A stretch of 37,359 nt of DNA from Chloroflexota bacterium. Lineage in GTDB: Bacteria; Chloroflexota; Anaerolineae; Aggregatilineales; Phototrophicaceae. Shown here piece by piece: positions 21,651 through 28,994 of the stretch (positions are counted from its first letter, which is position 1; each line of letters opens with the position of its first letter). Below the pieces are notes generated by a model. It saw only the letters and a list, made by a program, of their open reading frames with translations, made no database searches and was not told the DNA's origin. The position numbers and the translations under genes were made by a program. The stretch lies in NCBI GenBank assembly GCA_026709625.1, contig JAPOSR010000067.1, forward strand, positions 1 to 37,359, read 5' to 3'.

Positions 21651-22660
21651 AGGCTTATGACGGGGCATTTGCTGGCGCGCGCGCGCTGGTGACGGGCGGC
21701 TTGGGCTTTACTGGCAGCAATCTGGCGATCGCGCTGGTCGAGGCTGGCGCAGACGTAACCATCGTCGATGCCATGATCCCGGGTTATGCTGGCAACCTGT
21801 TTAATATCGAGCCGATCCGCGAGCGCGTCCGCGTCAACTTCAGCGATGTGCGCGATGTTAATGTTATGAATCACCTGGTGCGCGGGCAAGATTATGTCTT
21901 TCACCTGGCTGGGCAGGTCGACCATATTTTAAGCCTGACCGACCCCTTCCCCGATATTGACATCAACATTAAGGGCACGGCTGTGGTCATGGAAGCGTTG
22001 CGGCGGCATAACCCACGCGCCAAGGTCATCTATACGGGCACGCGCGGGCAGTATGGTCCGGCGGTCAGCCTGCCCGTGGCGGAAGACGCGCCCACCCGCC
22101 CCAAAGGCATTTATGAAATCTCCAACCTGACGGCTGAAAAAATCATCCAGGTATATTGGGTGACTCACCACATCGAGGCTGTGCTGCTGCGTTTGACCAA
22201 TATCTATGGTCCGCGCGCTCAGATGAAGCATCCGCGTTATGGCGTGGTAAACTGGTTTGTGCGCCTGGCGCTGGATGATGAGACGATTCAAGTCTTTGGC
22301 GATGGCAAGATTCTGCGCGACTTTCTGTATATTGACGACGCGGTGGAAGCGATTTTGATGTGCGCGCTGCAACCGCGAGCGGTCGGCGAGATATTCAATG
22401 TCGGCGTCGACAAGCCCACGGACTTTGTCGAGCTGGCCGACACGCTTGTGGATGTCGCCGGCAGCGGTCGCTGGCAATTCGCGCCGTTTTCGCCGGAACG
22501 TAAAGCGCAGGAGCCCGGCGATTTTTACAGCGACATCAGCAAGATCGCCCGACTGGTGGGCTGGGCGCCGCGCACAAGCCTGCGCGACGGGTTGCGGCGG
22601 ACAGCCGAGTATTATCGAGCGCACAAAGCGGCATACTGGAGCGATGATGAGCGAGGTTGA
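21647..22660 (+). CDS. NAD-dependent epimerase/dehydratase (extended SDR)
   Basis: Nucleotide-sugar epimerase or dehydratase. 337 residues from GTG 21647, which overlaps the aminotransferase stop by four bases and has GAGGGG upstream. The Rossmann motif is GGLGFTGSNLA; VFHLAGQVDH, RLTNIYGPR and FGDGKILRDFLYIDDAVEAI are typical of the UDP-glucose 4-epimerase / dTDP-glucose dehydratase group. The catalytic YxxxK appears as YEISN: Tyr is kept but Lys is Asn, with Lys six residues further on (LTAEK). Either the family variant uses another residue or activity is altered. It presumably prepares or modifies the sugar made with the aminotransferase. Confidence 0.9.
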   Translation: MKAYDGAFAGARALVTGGLGFTGSNLAIALVEAGADVTIVDAMIPGYAGNLFNIEPIRERVRVNFSDVRDVNVMNHLVRGQDYVFHLAGQVDHILSLTDPFPDIDINIKGTAVVMEALRRHNPRAKVIYTGTRGQYGPAVSLPVAEDAPTRPKGIYEISNLTAEKIIQVYWVTHHIEAVLLRLTNIYGPRAQMKHPRYGVVNWFVRLALDDETIQVFGDGKILRDFLYIDDAVEAILMCALQPRAVGEIFNVGVDKPTDFVELADTLVDVAGSGRWQFAPFSPERKAQEPGDFYSDISKIARLVGWAPRTSLRDGLRRTAEYYRAHKAAYWSDDERG

Positions 22661-23414
22661 TATTCATCCCAGCGCAACGGTGGGCGCCAATGTGACCATT
22701 ATGGGCGCGCTGACCTTGGGCGCGAATGTGCAAGTCGGCGCGAATGTGACCTTCTTTCCCGATGTGCGTATCGGCGCGGACACGCGCATTATGCCTGGCG
22801 CGGTCATCGGTCGACCGCCCATCCGCGCCGGCGCGACCAACCGTCCCATCAGCCTAGGCGATGCGACTGTGAAAATCGGCGCGCATTGCGTGATTAGCCC
22901 CAACGCTGTGCTCTACACAAATCTGCGCATCGGCAACAATGTCTTGATTGGCGATGCAGCCTCTCTGCGCGAGGGCTGTCAACTGGGCGATGACACGGTG
23001 GTGGGGCGCGGGACGATGTTGATGCACGATGTAGAAGTCGGCGCGCGCAGCCGCATCCATAATCTGGCATGTATCGTCGGCGGCTGTCGCATCGAGGCGG
23101 ATGTCTTCATCGCCCCTCATGTCAGTTCACTCAATGACAATGAGGTGTATCTGAAGCGCTTTGGGCTGGTGCCTTTTCGCATCAACCCGCCGCGCATCCG
23201 CCGTTTCGCCGTGGTCAGCGCTCATGTAACGCTGGGCGCGGGCATAGAGGTCGGCAGGGGCGCGGTCATTGCCCCGGGCGCGGTCGCCATGCGTGATGTG
23301 CCGGCTTGGACAGTCGTGGCGGGCGTGCCAGCGCGCCACATGCGTGATGTCGCCGCTGAAGATCGCCAAGCAATCCTGCGCAAATTTGGGCTGGCGCGCG
23401 AGGAACCTGCATGA
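22647..23414 (+). CDS. Hexapeptide-repeat acyltransferase (left-handed beta-helix)
   Basis: Predicted N- or O-acyltransferase for the amino sugar. 255 residues; of two adjacent ATGs, 22647 is best spaced from GGAG. Hexapeptide turns run through most of the protein: VGANVTIMGALTLGANV, VRIGADTRIMPGAVIG, VKIGAHCVISPNAVL, LRIGNNVLIGDAASL. A long loop (NDNEVYLKRFGLVPFRINPP) interrupts the helix before IEVGRGAVIAPGAVAMRDVP and the usual VAGVPARHMRD end. The fold forms trimers with the active site between subunits. It overlaps the epimerase end by 14 bases. Next to a DegT aminotransferase this resembles the QdtC/FdtC or WbpD arrangement. Confidence 0.88.
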   Translation: MSEVDIHPSATVGANVTIMGALTLGANVQVGANVTFFPDVRIGADTRIMPGAVIGRPPIRAGATNRPISLGDATVKIGAHCVISPNAVLYTNLRIGNNVLIGDAASLREGCQLGDDTVVGRGTMLMHDVEVGARSRIHNLACIVGGCRIEADVFIAPHVSSLNDNEVYLKRFGLVPFRINPPRIRRFAVVSAHVTLGAGIEVGRGAVIAPGAVAMRDVPAWTVVAGVPARHMRDVAAEDRQAILRKFGLAREEPA

Positions 23415-24400
23415 GTCTGGTTTCCATCGTGGTGCCGGTCTATCACAATGCAGCCAGCTTGGCCGACCTGCTCGCGGAATTGCAGGCGGTGGCGGCGCGC
23501 AACCGTGGCGACATCTTCGAATTTATTTTCGTGGACGATGGCTCGCGGGATGAATCCTTTGCCGTCCTGCAAGCATTGGCAAAAGACGAACCGCGCCTGC
23601 GCATCGTGCGCCTCTCTCGCAATTTTGGCTCGGTCGCCGCGGTGATGGCTGGCTTGAGCCTGGCGCGGGGTGATTGTGTGGCTGATATCTCTGCCGACCT
23701 GCAAGACCCGCCGGCGCTGCTGCACGATATGCTCGCCCAGTGGCGCGCAGGCAGCAAACTGGTCCTCGCCGCGCGGCGCGGACGGGACGACCCCTTCCCC
23801 ACTTCGCTGCTCGCCGATGTCTTTTACGCTTTGTTCCGCCGCTTCGCCATCGCGTCCATGCCCAGGCGCGGCTTCGACTTTTGGTTGATCGATCGCCAAG
23901 TTGTCGACATGGTCAATGGCATCCAGGAGAGCAACGCCTACCTGTCGGGCTTGCTGCTGTGGCTGGGCTTCGAGCCGGCTGTGCTCTACTTCGACCGCCA
24001 GGCGCGCCCTAAACAATATGGTCAGTCGATGTGGACGCTGCGCAAAAAAATGAAATACTTCATCGATTCATTTGTGGCTTTTTCACATTTTCCCGTGCGG
24101 CTGGCGACATCTCTGGGCATCGTCTTCAGCCTGTTGGGCTTGGCTTATGCGGCCTTTATCGTGTATAGGCAGCTGGCCTTGGGGATAAGGGTGGAAGGCT
24201 GGGCATCGCTGATGGTGGTCGCGCTGCTGGCGGCTGGCGCACAGCTGTTGATCTTGGGCGTGCTGGGCGAATACCTGTGGCGCAACCTGGATGAAACGCG
24301 ACGGCGGCCCCGCTTTGTCATCGACCAGGTGATTGAAGGCGCAGATGCCGCCCCGCAAAGCGCAAGCGACGCAACGAGCGAGAAAGCGGGCGCAACATGA
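23411..24400 (+). CDS. Family 2 glycosyltransferase, DPM1/GtrB/ArnC type
   Basis: Transfers a sugar from a nucleotide donor to a polyprenyl phosphate carrier at the membrane. 329 residues. VDDGSRDES (41-49) and DLQDPP (96-101) are nucleotide and metal motifs; SRNFGSVAAVMAGL is characteristic of the DPM1-like group. Two C-terminal membrane helices at about 231-253 and 264-288 anchor it, as in GtrB and ArnC. The ATG overlaps the acyltransferase stop by four bases. Probably loads the amino sugar of this operon onto a lipid carrier. Confidence 0.92.
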   Translation: MSLVSIVVPVYHNAASLADLLAELQAVAARNRGDIFEFIFVDDGSRDESFAVLQALAKDEPRLRIVRLSRNFGSVAAVMAGLSLARGDCVADISADLQDPPALLHDMLAQWRAGSKLVLAARRGRDDPFPTSLLADVFYALFRRFAIASMPRRGFDFWLIDRQVVDMVNGIQESNAYLSGLLLWLGFEPAVLYFDRQARPKQYGQSMWTLRKKMKYFIDSFVAFSHFPVRLATSLGIVFSLLGLAYAAFIVYRQLALGIRVEGWASLMVVALLAAGAQLLILGVLGEYLWRNLDETRRRPRFVIDQVIEGADAAPQSASDATSEKAGAT

Positions 24401-25278
24401 ACTTATATGGCATCGTGCCGCCCATGACAACGCCTTTCGCCGCCGACGAATCGCTGGACGAAGACCTCCTGCGCGCAGAAGTCGAGCATCTGGTGGGTGT
24501 GGCGGGCGTGCATGGAGTGGCTGTCGGCGGCAGCACCGGCGAGGGGCATACGCTAGACACAGCCGAATTGCGGCAGCTTGTCGGCACAGCGGTCGATGCG
24601 GCAGCCGGGCGAGCGCCAGTCATCGCGGGCATCATCGTCGACAGCACGCGCCAGGCGGTCGAAAAAGCGCGCGCGCTGGCTGATCTGGATGTGGCGGCGC
24701 TGCAGGTTACGCCGGTGCATTATCTCTTCCGCCCCAGCGATGAAACCATGTTTCGGCATTTCGCGGCGCTGGCAGAAGCGGCTGCCCAGCCCGTCATGGT
24801 CTACAATGTCGTGCCCTGGGCCTATTGTTCGCCAGCGCTGCTGGACAAAATGATGCGCGAGATCGACGGCTTGGTCGGCGTGAAACAGAGCGCGGGCGAT
24901 CTGAAGCTGTTGGCTGACCTGCTGCTGCGCTCTGCCGATGCGGGCACGATCATGTCGGCGGTCGATGCGCTGCTCTATCCATCTTTTGCCTTGGGCGCGC
25001 ATGGCGCTATCGCCGCGATTTTGAGCGCCGCGCCCGAATTGTGCGTGCAGCTGTGGGATGCGGTGCAAGGCGGCGACCATACAGCCGCGCTGGCTGTCCA
25101 CCGCCGCCTGCTGCCGCTGTGGGATGCCATCATGGCCGACAACCTGCCCGCCAATGTCAAAACGGCGCTGGAATTGCAGGGGCGTCCAGCCGGCCTTCCG
25201 CGCATGCCTATGCCCGCCAGCTCGCCTCAACAGCGCGAGGCGATTCGCGCGGCGCTGGTCGAGGCAGGGATGGTATAA
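24397..25278 (+). CDS. DapA / N-acetylneuraminate lyase family aldolase
   Basis: Class I aldolase or hydratase acting on a 2-keto acid such as pyruvate. 293 residues, family length. GGSTGEGHTL (44-53) binds the carboxylate, Tyr136 in VMVYNVVPW and Lys163 in GVKQSAGD (Schiff base) are in place. The substrate cannot be assigned: the operon is sugar-related rather than lysine-related, so a sugar-acid aldolase is as likely as dihydrodipicolinate synthase. It starts in a four-base overlap with the glycosyltransferase gene and ends the operon. Confidence 0.9.
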   Translation: MNLYGIVPPMTTPFAADESLDEDLLRAEVEHLVGVAGVHGVAVGGSTGEGHTLDTAELRQLVGTAVDAAAGRAPVIAGIIVDSTRQAVEKARALADLDVAALQVTPVHYLFRPSDETMFRHFAALAEAAAQPVMVYNVVPWAYCSPALLDKMMREIDGLVGVKQSAGDLKLLADLLLRSADAGTIMSAVDALLYPSFALGAHGAIAAILSAAPELCVQLWDAVQGGDHTAALAVHRRLLPLWDAIMADNLPANVKTALELQGRPAGLPRMPMPASSPQQREAIRAALVEAGMV

Positions 25279-25314
25279 ATTCGCGGCGGTATCAAATATG
25301 CAGGCTACAGCAAG

Positions 25315-25423
25315 CAGCCCCCGCCCCCTTGGCCCAGAACGAGGCAAGGGGAGTTGATCAGCGATTTCGCAAGCTAAGTGATTGCCCTTCCCTCATTTTT
25401 TGGGAGGGGTTTGGGGTGCGGAG
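25315..25423 (+). repeat. Dispersed GC-rich palindromic repeat, copy B
   Basis: Same block order as copy A: CAGCCCCC, CCCAGAACGAGG, GGGGAGTT, then CCCTTCCCTCATTTTTTGGGAGGGG (an inverted repeat at 25385-25409) and TTTGGGGTGCGGAG. It supplies the last codons and the stop of the MFS gene on the minus strand. Confidence 0.75.
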
Positions 25424-26651
25424 AATAGCGTAGTATCCACAGCAGCCATAGCGCGATCGGTATCAGCAGCAAGAAAGACGCCATCACCAGCACGGTGCGC
25501 AATTCGCCGGTGGCGTCGATCAGCCAGCCGGTCGCGCCCGATGACACCGCCGCAAAGAGCGTATACAGCGCGAATTCGGTAGAAAAGACGCGCCCGCGCA
25601 CCTCGTTGGGCAAGATCTGCAGCAGCAGTTGTGTGCCCAGAACCCAGATCAAGCCGCCGCCGACGCCACGCAGCAAGCCACCGAGCAGTATCACGGGCAG
25701 CGAAATTAACGTGGCGGAGATCAAAAAGCCGACAAAGGCGCAGACATAGCCAAAGGCGATCGCCAGTCGCAGCCGCTGGTCGCGGTCGCGCGCCCAGTTG
25801 CGCCCCAATATCGGACCAATCCCGCTGCCGATGCCTGACATCACATAGATCAGCCCCAGGCTGATGCTGCCGCCCTGGCCGATCGGGAAGTGCTGCTCGG
25901 CGATGGTGACCTGCGCCACCTGGTAGAAGCCGATGACCAACAAACCCAGCACGCCCTTGTGTATGGCGATCGCGAAGGTGTCGATGTGCCGCCACAGATA
26001 GCCCAGCCCATCCAGGTATTGGCGAATGCCCGCCAGGATAGACGGGTCGCCGTCCGCATCCAGGCTCGATACATACGGCAGGCGCAGCAAAATCAGCGCG
26101 CTGAGCAGAAAGGTCGCGGCATCGATGACAAACGCTGGGTAGACGCCGACCACGCCCGAAACCAGCCCGCCCAGCGCCGCGCCAAATGCCAACATTACCG
26201 ACCAAGTCGCTGCGGAAAGCGCATTCGCCACGCTCAGCTCCGACGCCGCGGTGATATCGGGCAAGATAGCATTCCATGCGGGAAAATAGAACCCCTGCGA
26301 GGCGCTTTGAATGGCGGTCAGCACATAAACCAGCCAAGCATGTTCGGGCTCGCGCACCAGCACAAAGCCCAGCACAACCACCGCGCGCAGCAGGTCGGTG
26401 CTGATGACGATGCGCTTGCGGTTGTAGCGGTCGGCTATCACGCCAGCGATGGGGCTGACGAGGAAAGGCGCCAGCATGCGCACAACAAACAGACCGCCAA
26501 CCGCAGTGCCCGATTGGGTCAATGTGGCGATGAGCGCCGCCGATGCGATTAAGTTGAACCAGTCGCCACACAAGCTGATGATCTGCCCCGACCACAGATA
26601 ACGAAAGCTGCGGTTGCTGCGGATCAAAGCGATATAACTGGATTGTTTCAT
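25374..26651 (-). CDS. MFS transporter (major facilitator, drug/solute efflux type)
   Basis: Twelve-helix membrane transporter, probably proton-coupled export; substrate unknown. 425 residues. The N-terminal cytoplasmic motif A is present as AGVIADRYNRKRI (loop 2-3); hydrophobic segments run through the whole protein. The family resembles enterobactin-exporter-like or tetracycline-type MFS. The C-terminus ends SPHPKPLPKNEGRAIT, which is translated dispersed repeat (copy B), so the native end was replaced when the repeat inserted. It is divergent from sqdB. Confidence 0.9.
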   Translation of the reverse strand: MKQSSYIALIRSNRSFRYLWSGQIISLCGDWFNLIASAALIATLTQSGTAVGGLFVVRMLAPFLVSPIAGVIADRYNRKRIVISTDLLRAVVVLGFVLVREPEHAWLVYVLTAIQSASQGFYFPAWNAILPDITAASELSVANALSAATWSVMLAFGAALGGLVSGVVGVYPAFVIDAATFLLSALILLRLPYVSSLDADGDPSILAGIRQYLDGLGYLWRHIDTFAIAIHKGVLGLLVIGFYQVAQVTIAEQHFPIGQGGSISLGLIYVMSGIGSGIGPILGRNWARDRDQRLRLAIAFGYVCAFVGFLISATLISLPVILLGGLLRGVGGGLIWVLGTQLLLQILPNEVRGRVFSTEFALYTLFAAVSSGATGWLIDATGELRTVLVMASFLLLIPIALWLLWILRYSPHPKPLPKNEGRAIT

Positions 26652-26744
26652 GCGGCGGCTCGCGGCGATGGTGGACTGGGCGATTGTAGCCGCGTTTCGC
26701 CCATTTTACCCCCTCAGTCATCTTGAGAATCTGCGCGAGGCGGC

Positions 26745-26796
26745 GGCTTGTCTGTTTCAGACAAGCCTTACAGTATTCAGCCGAAATCGGTAACAT
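26745..26796 (+). promoter_or_regulatory. Perfect 23-bp palindrome beside candidate sqdB promoter
   Basis: GGCTTGTCTG, three T, CAGACAAGCC (26745-26767) is a perfect 10-bp inverted repeat. Directly after it lie TTACAG (26768-26773), a 17-bp spacer and TAACAT (26791-26796), a moderate -35/-10 pair 33 bases before the sqdB ATG. The position suits a regulator binding site; with no T-run after it, a terminator is less likely. Confidence 0.4.
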
Positions 26797-26829
26797 AGCC
26801 TCGACACAGACGTAGCGCAGGAGCAGCCT

Positions 26830-28014
26830 ATGCGAGTCTTCATCGCCGGCATCGATGGCTATCTCGGGTTCCCCTTGGCTTTGCATCTGCGCGCTTGCGG
26901 ACACGAGGTCGCTGGCGCTGATTTGCTGCTGCGGCGTGATTGGGTCGCAGAAGTCGGCGGCATCAGCGCCCTGCCCATCGCCAGCTATGCCGACCGGCTG
27001 CGCGCCTGGCAAGACCACTTTGGCGACTCGCTGGACTTTCGCATTGGCGACCTCACCGACTACGACTTTGTGCGTGATTTCTTCGCCGAGTTCCAGCCCG
27101 AGGCGGTCGTGCATCTGGGGCAGATGCCATCCGCGCCTTATTCCATGATTGACCAGGCGCATTGTGTCTGGACGCAGCGCAACAATATCGTCAACAACCT
27201 GAACCTGCTATGGGCGATCAAAGAAGTCGCGCCAGACGCGCATTTGGTCAAGCTGGGCACGATGGGCGAATATGGCACGCCCGGGCTGGATATTCCTGAA
27301 GGTTTCTTCGAAGTCGAGTTTCGCGGTCGGAAAGACCGGCTGCCTTTTCCGCGGCAGGCGGGTAGTTGGTATCACCAGAGCAAAGTGCATGATTCGCACA
27401 ATACGCACTTCGCTGCCAAGATCTGGGGCATTCGCGCCACCGACATCATGCAGGGTGTTGTTTTTGGGGCGCAGCTGTCCGAGATGGACGCCGACCCGCG
27501 CCTGCGCACCCGCCTCGACTTCGACCAATGCTTTGGCACGGTCATCAACCGCTTCTGCTGCCAAGCTGTCATCGGGCATCCGTTGACGCTCTTTGGGCTG
27601 GGCAGACAAAAACGTGGCTTTTTGCCTTTGATCGACTCGGTCGCCTGCTTGCGGCTGGCCCTGGAAAATCCGCCCGAGCCTGGCGAATACCGCGTTTTTA
27701 ACCAATTTGAGAATGCGTATACGATTGAAGAATTGGCGCAGTTGGTGCAATCGGTTGCGGGCGAGATAGGCTTGCGCGCGCCGATTAAACGCTACGACAA
27801 TCCACGCGCCGAGCAGGAAGACCATTATTATCAGCCCGACCGCGAGCATCTGCTGAAGCTGGGCTATCAGCCGACGCGGGATATGCGCGCTGTGGTTCGG
27901 GCGATGCTGCTCGCCCTGCAAGCGCACCGCGAGCGCATAGAAACGCATGCCGATGCGCTGATTCCTGATATTCGCTGGGCGGGCGGACGGCGGCGCTCCG
28001 CGGTCATCGCATGA
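26830..28014 (+). CDS. sqdB: UDP-sulfoquinovose synthase (SQD1/SqdB family)
   Basis: Converts UDP-glucose and sulfite to UDP-sulfoquinovose, the headgroup donor for sulfolipid or sulfoquinovose-bearing glycans. 394 residues, the family length. NAD-binding GIDGYLG (7-13); MPSAPYSMID (99-108); LGTMGEYGTPGLDIPEGF with the Thr/Glu active-site motif TMGEYGT (144-150); SWYHQSKVHDSHN holding Tyr181-x3-Lys185; then GIRATDIMQGVVFG. These are close to diagnostic for SQD1 and archaeal Agl3 over other epimerases. ATG 26830 follows AGGAG by six bases. It overlaps the next membrane protein gene by four bases (ATGA), suggesting that the product is used by it. Confidence 0.93.
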   Translation: MRVFIAGIDGYLGFPLALHLRACGHEVAGADLLLRRDWVAEVGGISALPIASYADRLRAWQDHFGDSLDFRIGDLTDYDFVRDFFAEFQPEAVVHLGQMPSAPYSMIDQAHCVWTQRNNIVNNLNLLWAIKEVAPDAHLVKLGTMGEYGTPGLDIPEGFFEVEFRGRKDRLPFPRQAGSWYHQSKVHDSHNTHFAAKIWGIRATDIMQGVVFGAQLSEMDADPRLRTRLDFDQCFGTVINRFCCQAVIGHPLTLFGLGRQKRGFLPLIDSVACLRLALENPPEPGEYRVFNQFENAYTIEELAQLVQSVAGEIGLRAPIKRYDNPRAEQEDHYYQPDREHLLKLGYQPTRDMRAVVRAMLLALQAHRERIETHADALIPDIRWAGGRRRSAVIA

Positions 28015-28994
28015 ACCGACCACCTCGTCCACAGCTCACTTGGCGAGCCACCGCGGTCGTCCTCGCGCTGCTGGTTTCGTTGCTTGCCGCTGTCATCGCC
28101 GTCAATAGTCCCATTCCCGTCATCGCCGAGCAATATGGCGATACCACTTTGTTTTTCGCCGCCGACCGCGCTTGGTCGCTGTATCCCGGTGACTGCGTGG
28201 CCGTCGAATGGAGCGTCGAAGGCATTGAATCGCTGCATATTGAGGAGCGCGGCGAGATCGGTTATGGAGAAAAAGCCTTCTGCCCACAGATCAATCGCAT
28301 ATCGGCGCGTTTTGAAGTGCGCACGCCCGACGGGCTATATCGCGAGTTCTGGCTGCGCATCCACTTTCTGCCTGACTTGCTCGTGTATTTGGCGGGATTC
28401 CTGGGCGTGGCGAGTTCGCTTGGCTTGGCGGTCTATTTCTTGTGGACGAATCGGTTGGAGCGCTCGTTGAACCCCCGATGGGTCGGCGTTGCGCTGGTCT
28501 CGCTTATCGCGCTGGGCATATCGCTGCGTCTGTCTGCGCCGGATCGACCATCGCTAGAGGTGGATGACGGGCAGGTCAAGGTCGCGATGTGGGCGGAAAA
28601 AGCGAGCTTGATCTTTCCAAAAGAATGTCTTGATATTTCACTCTCGGTGGTGGGCCAGCAGTCGCTGCGGCTCAATGGCGAAGAAGTTTCGCTCGCAGGC
28701 AACTGGGCGCAGCGCAAACATTGTGATGCCCACGGTCGCGCAGCGGTATTGGAAGTGGTTGGCGCAGATGGCATAGAGAGGCAGTATGCGCTGCCCATAT
28801 TTGCGCCCTTCGCTTCGCTGGCGCATATCCCGGTCTTTTTCTATTTGAGCTTGTTCGCGCTGCTGCTGGCTGCGCTGGTCTATTTGCCGATGGCGCTTGA
28901 AAAGACTCGCGGAATGATTATCACGCGGGGGGGGGGCAGTTCTCGCTGTTTGCGCTTTCTTTATGCTTATGTTGTATCTGCCATTTGGCTTTGA
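28011..28994 (+). CDS. Membrane protein with duplicated Ig-like domain, N-terminal part (frameshifted)
   Basis: First part of a large membrane protein. 327 residues as read. A signal-anchor helix (14-32) is followed by an outside domain with Cys62 and Cys91 (SLYPGDCVAVEWSVEGIESLHI), a helix (122-145), then a second copy with Cys206 and Cys238 (SLIFPKECLDISLSVVGQQSL) and further helices. The domain resembles Ig-like modules common in Chloroflexota. At 28927-28936 a run of ten G shifts the frame; the last residues (SSRCLRFLYAYVV...) are unrelated tail. With nine or twelve G it continues as RGGAVLAVCAFFMLMLYLPFGF, which aligns with REALALAGCLLLALLTFLPFGF in the uninterrupted paralogue at 35219. 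The whole gene would be about 853 residues. Confidence 0.85.
   Translation: MNRPPRPQLTWRATAVVLALLVSLLAAVIAVNSPIPVIAEQYGDTTLFFAADRAWSLYPGDCVAVEWSVEGIESLHIEERGEIGYGEKAFCPQINRISARFEVRTPDGLYREFWLRIHFLPDLLVYLAGFLGVASSLGLAVYFLWTNRLERSLNPRWVGVALVSLIALGISLRLSAPDRPSLEVDDGQVKVAMWAEKASLIFPKECLDISLSVVGQQSLRLNGEEVSLAGNWAQRKHCDAHGRAAVLEVVGADGIERQYALPIFAPFASLAHIPVFFYLSLFALLLAALVYLPMALEKTRGMIITRGGGSSRCLRFLYAYVVSAIWL
28927..28936. repeat. 10-G homopolymer at the frame switch of the membrane protein gene
   Basis: Ten consecutive G separate the two halves of one gene. Nine (or twelve) G would give one continuous frame from 28011 to 30573. The uninterrupted paralogue at the right edge has no such tract at the equivalent place. 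Confidence 0.9.

Noticed and set aside
26745..26767. Rho-independent terminator for an upstream gene
   Set aside because: The palindrome is not followed by a T-run and both flanking genes point away from it.
25393..27162. 589-codon minus-strand frame across the MFS and sqdB genes
   Set aside because: It crosses two well-supported genes in other frames or on the opposite strand and shows no coherent domain.
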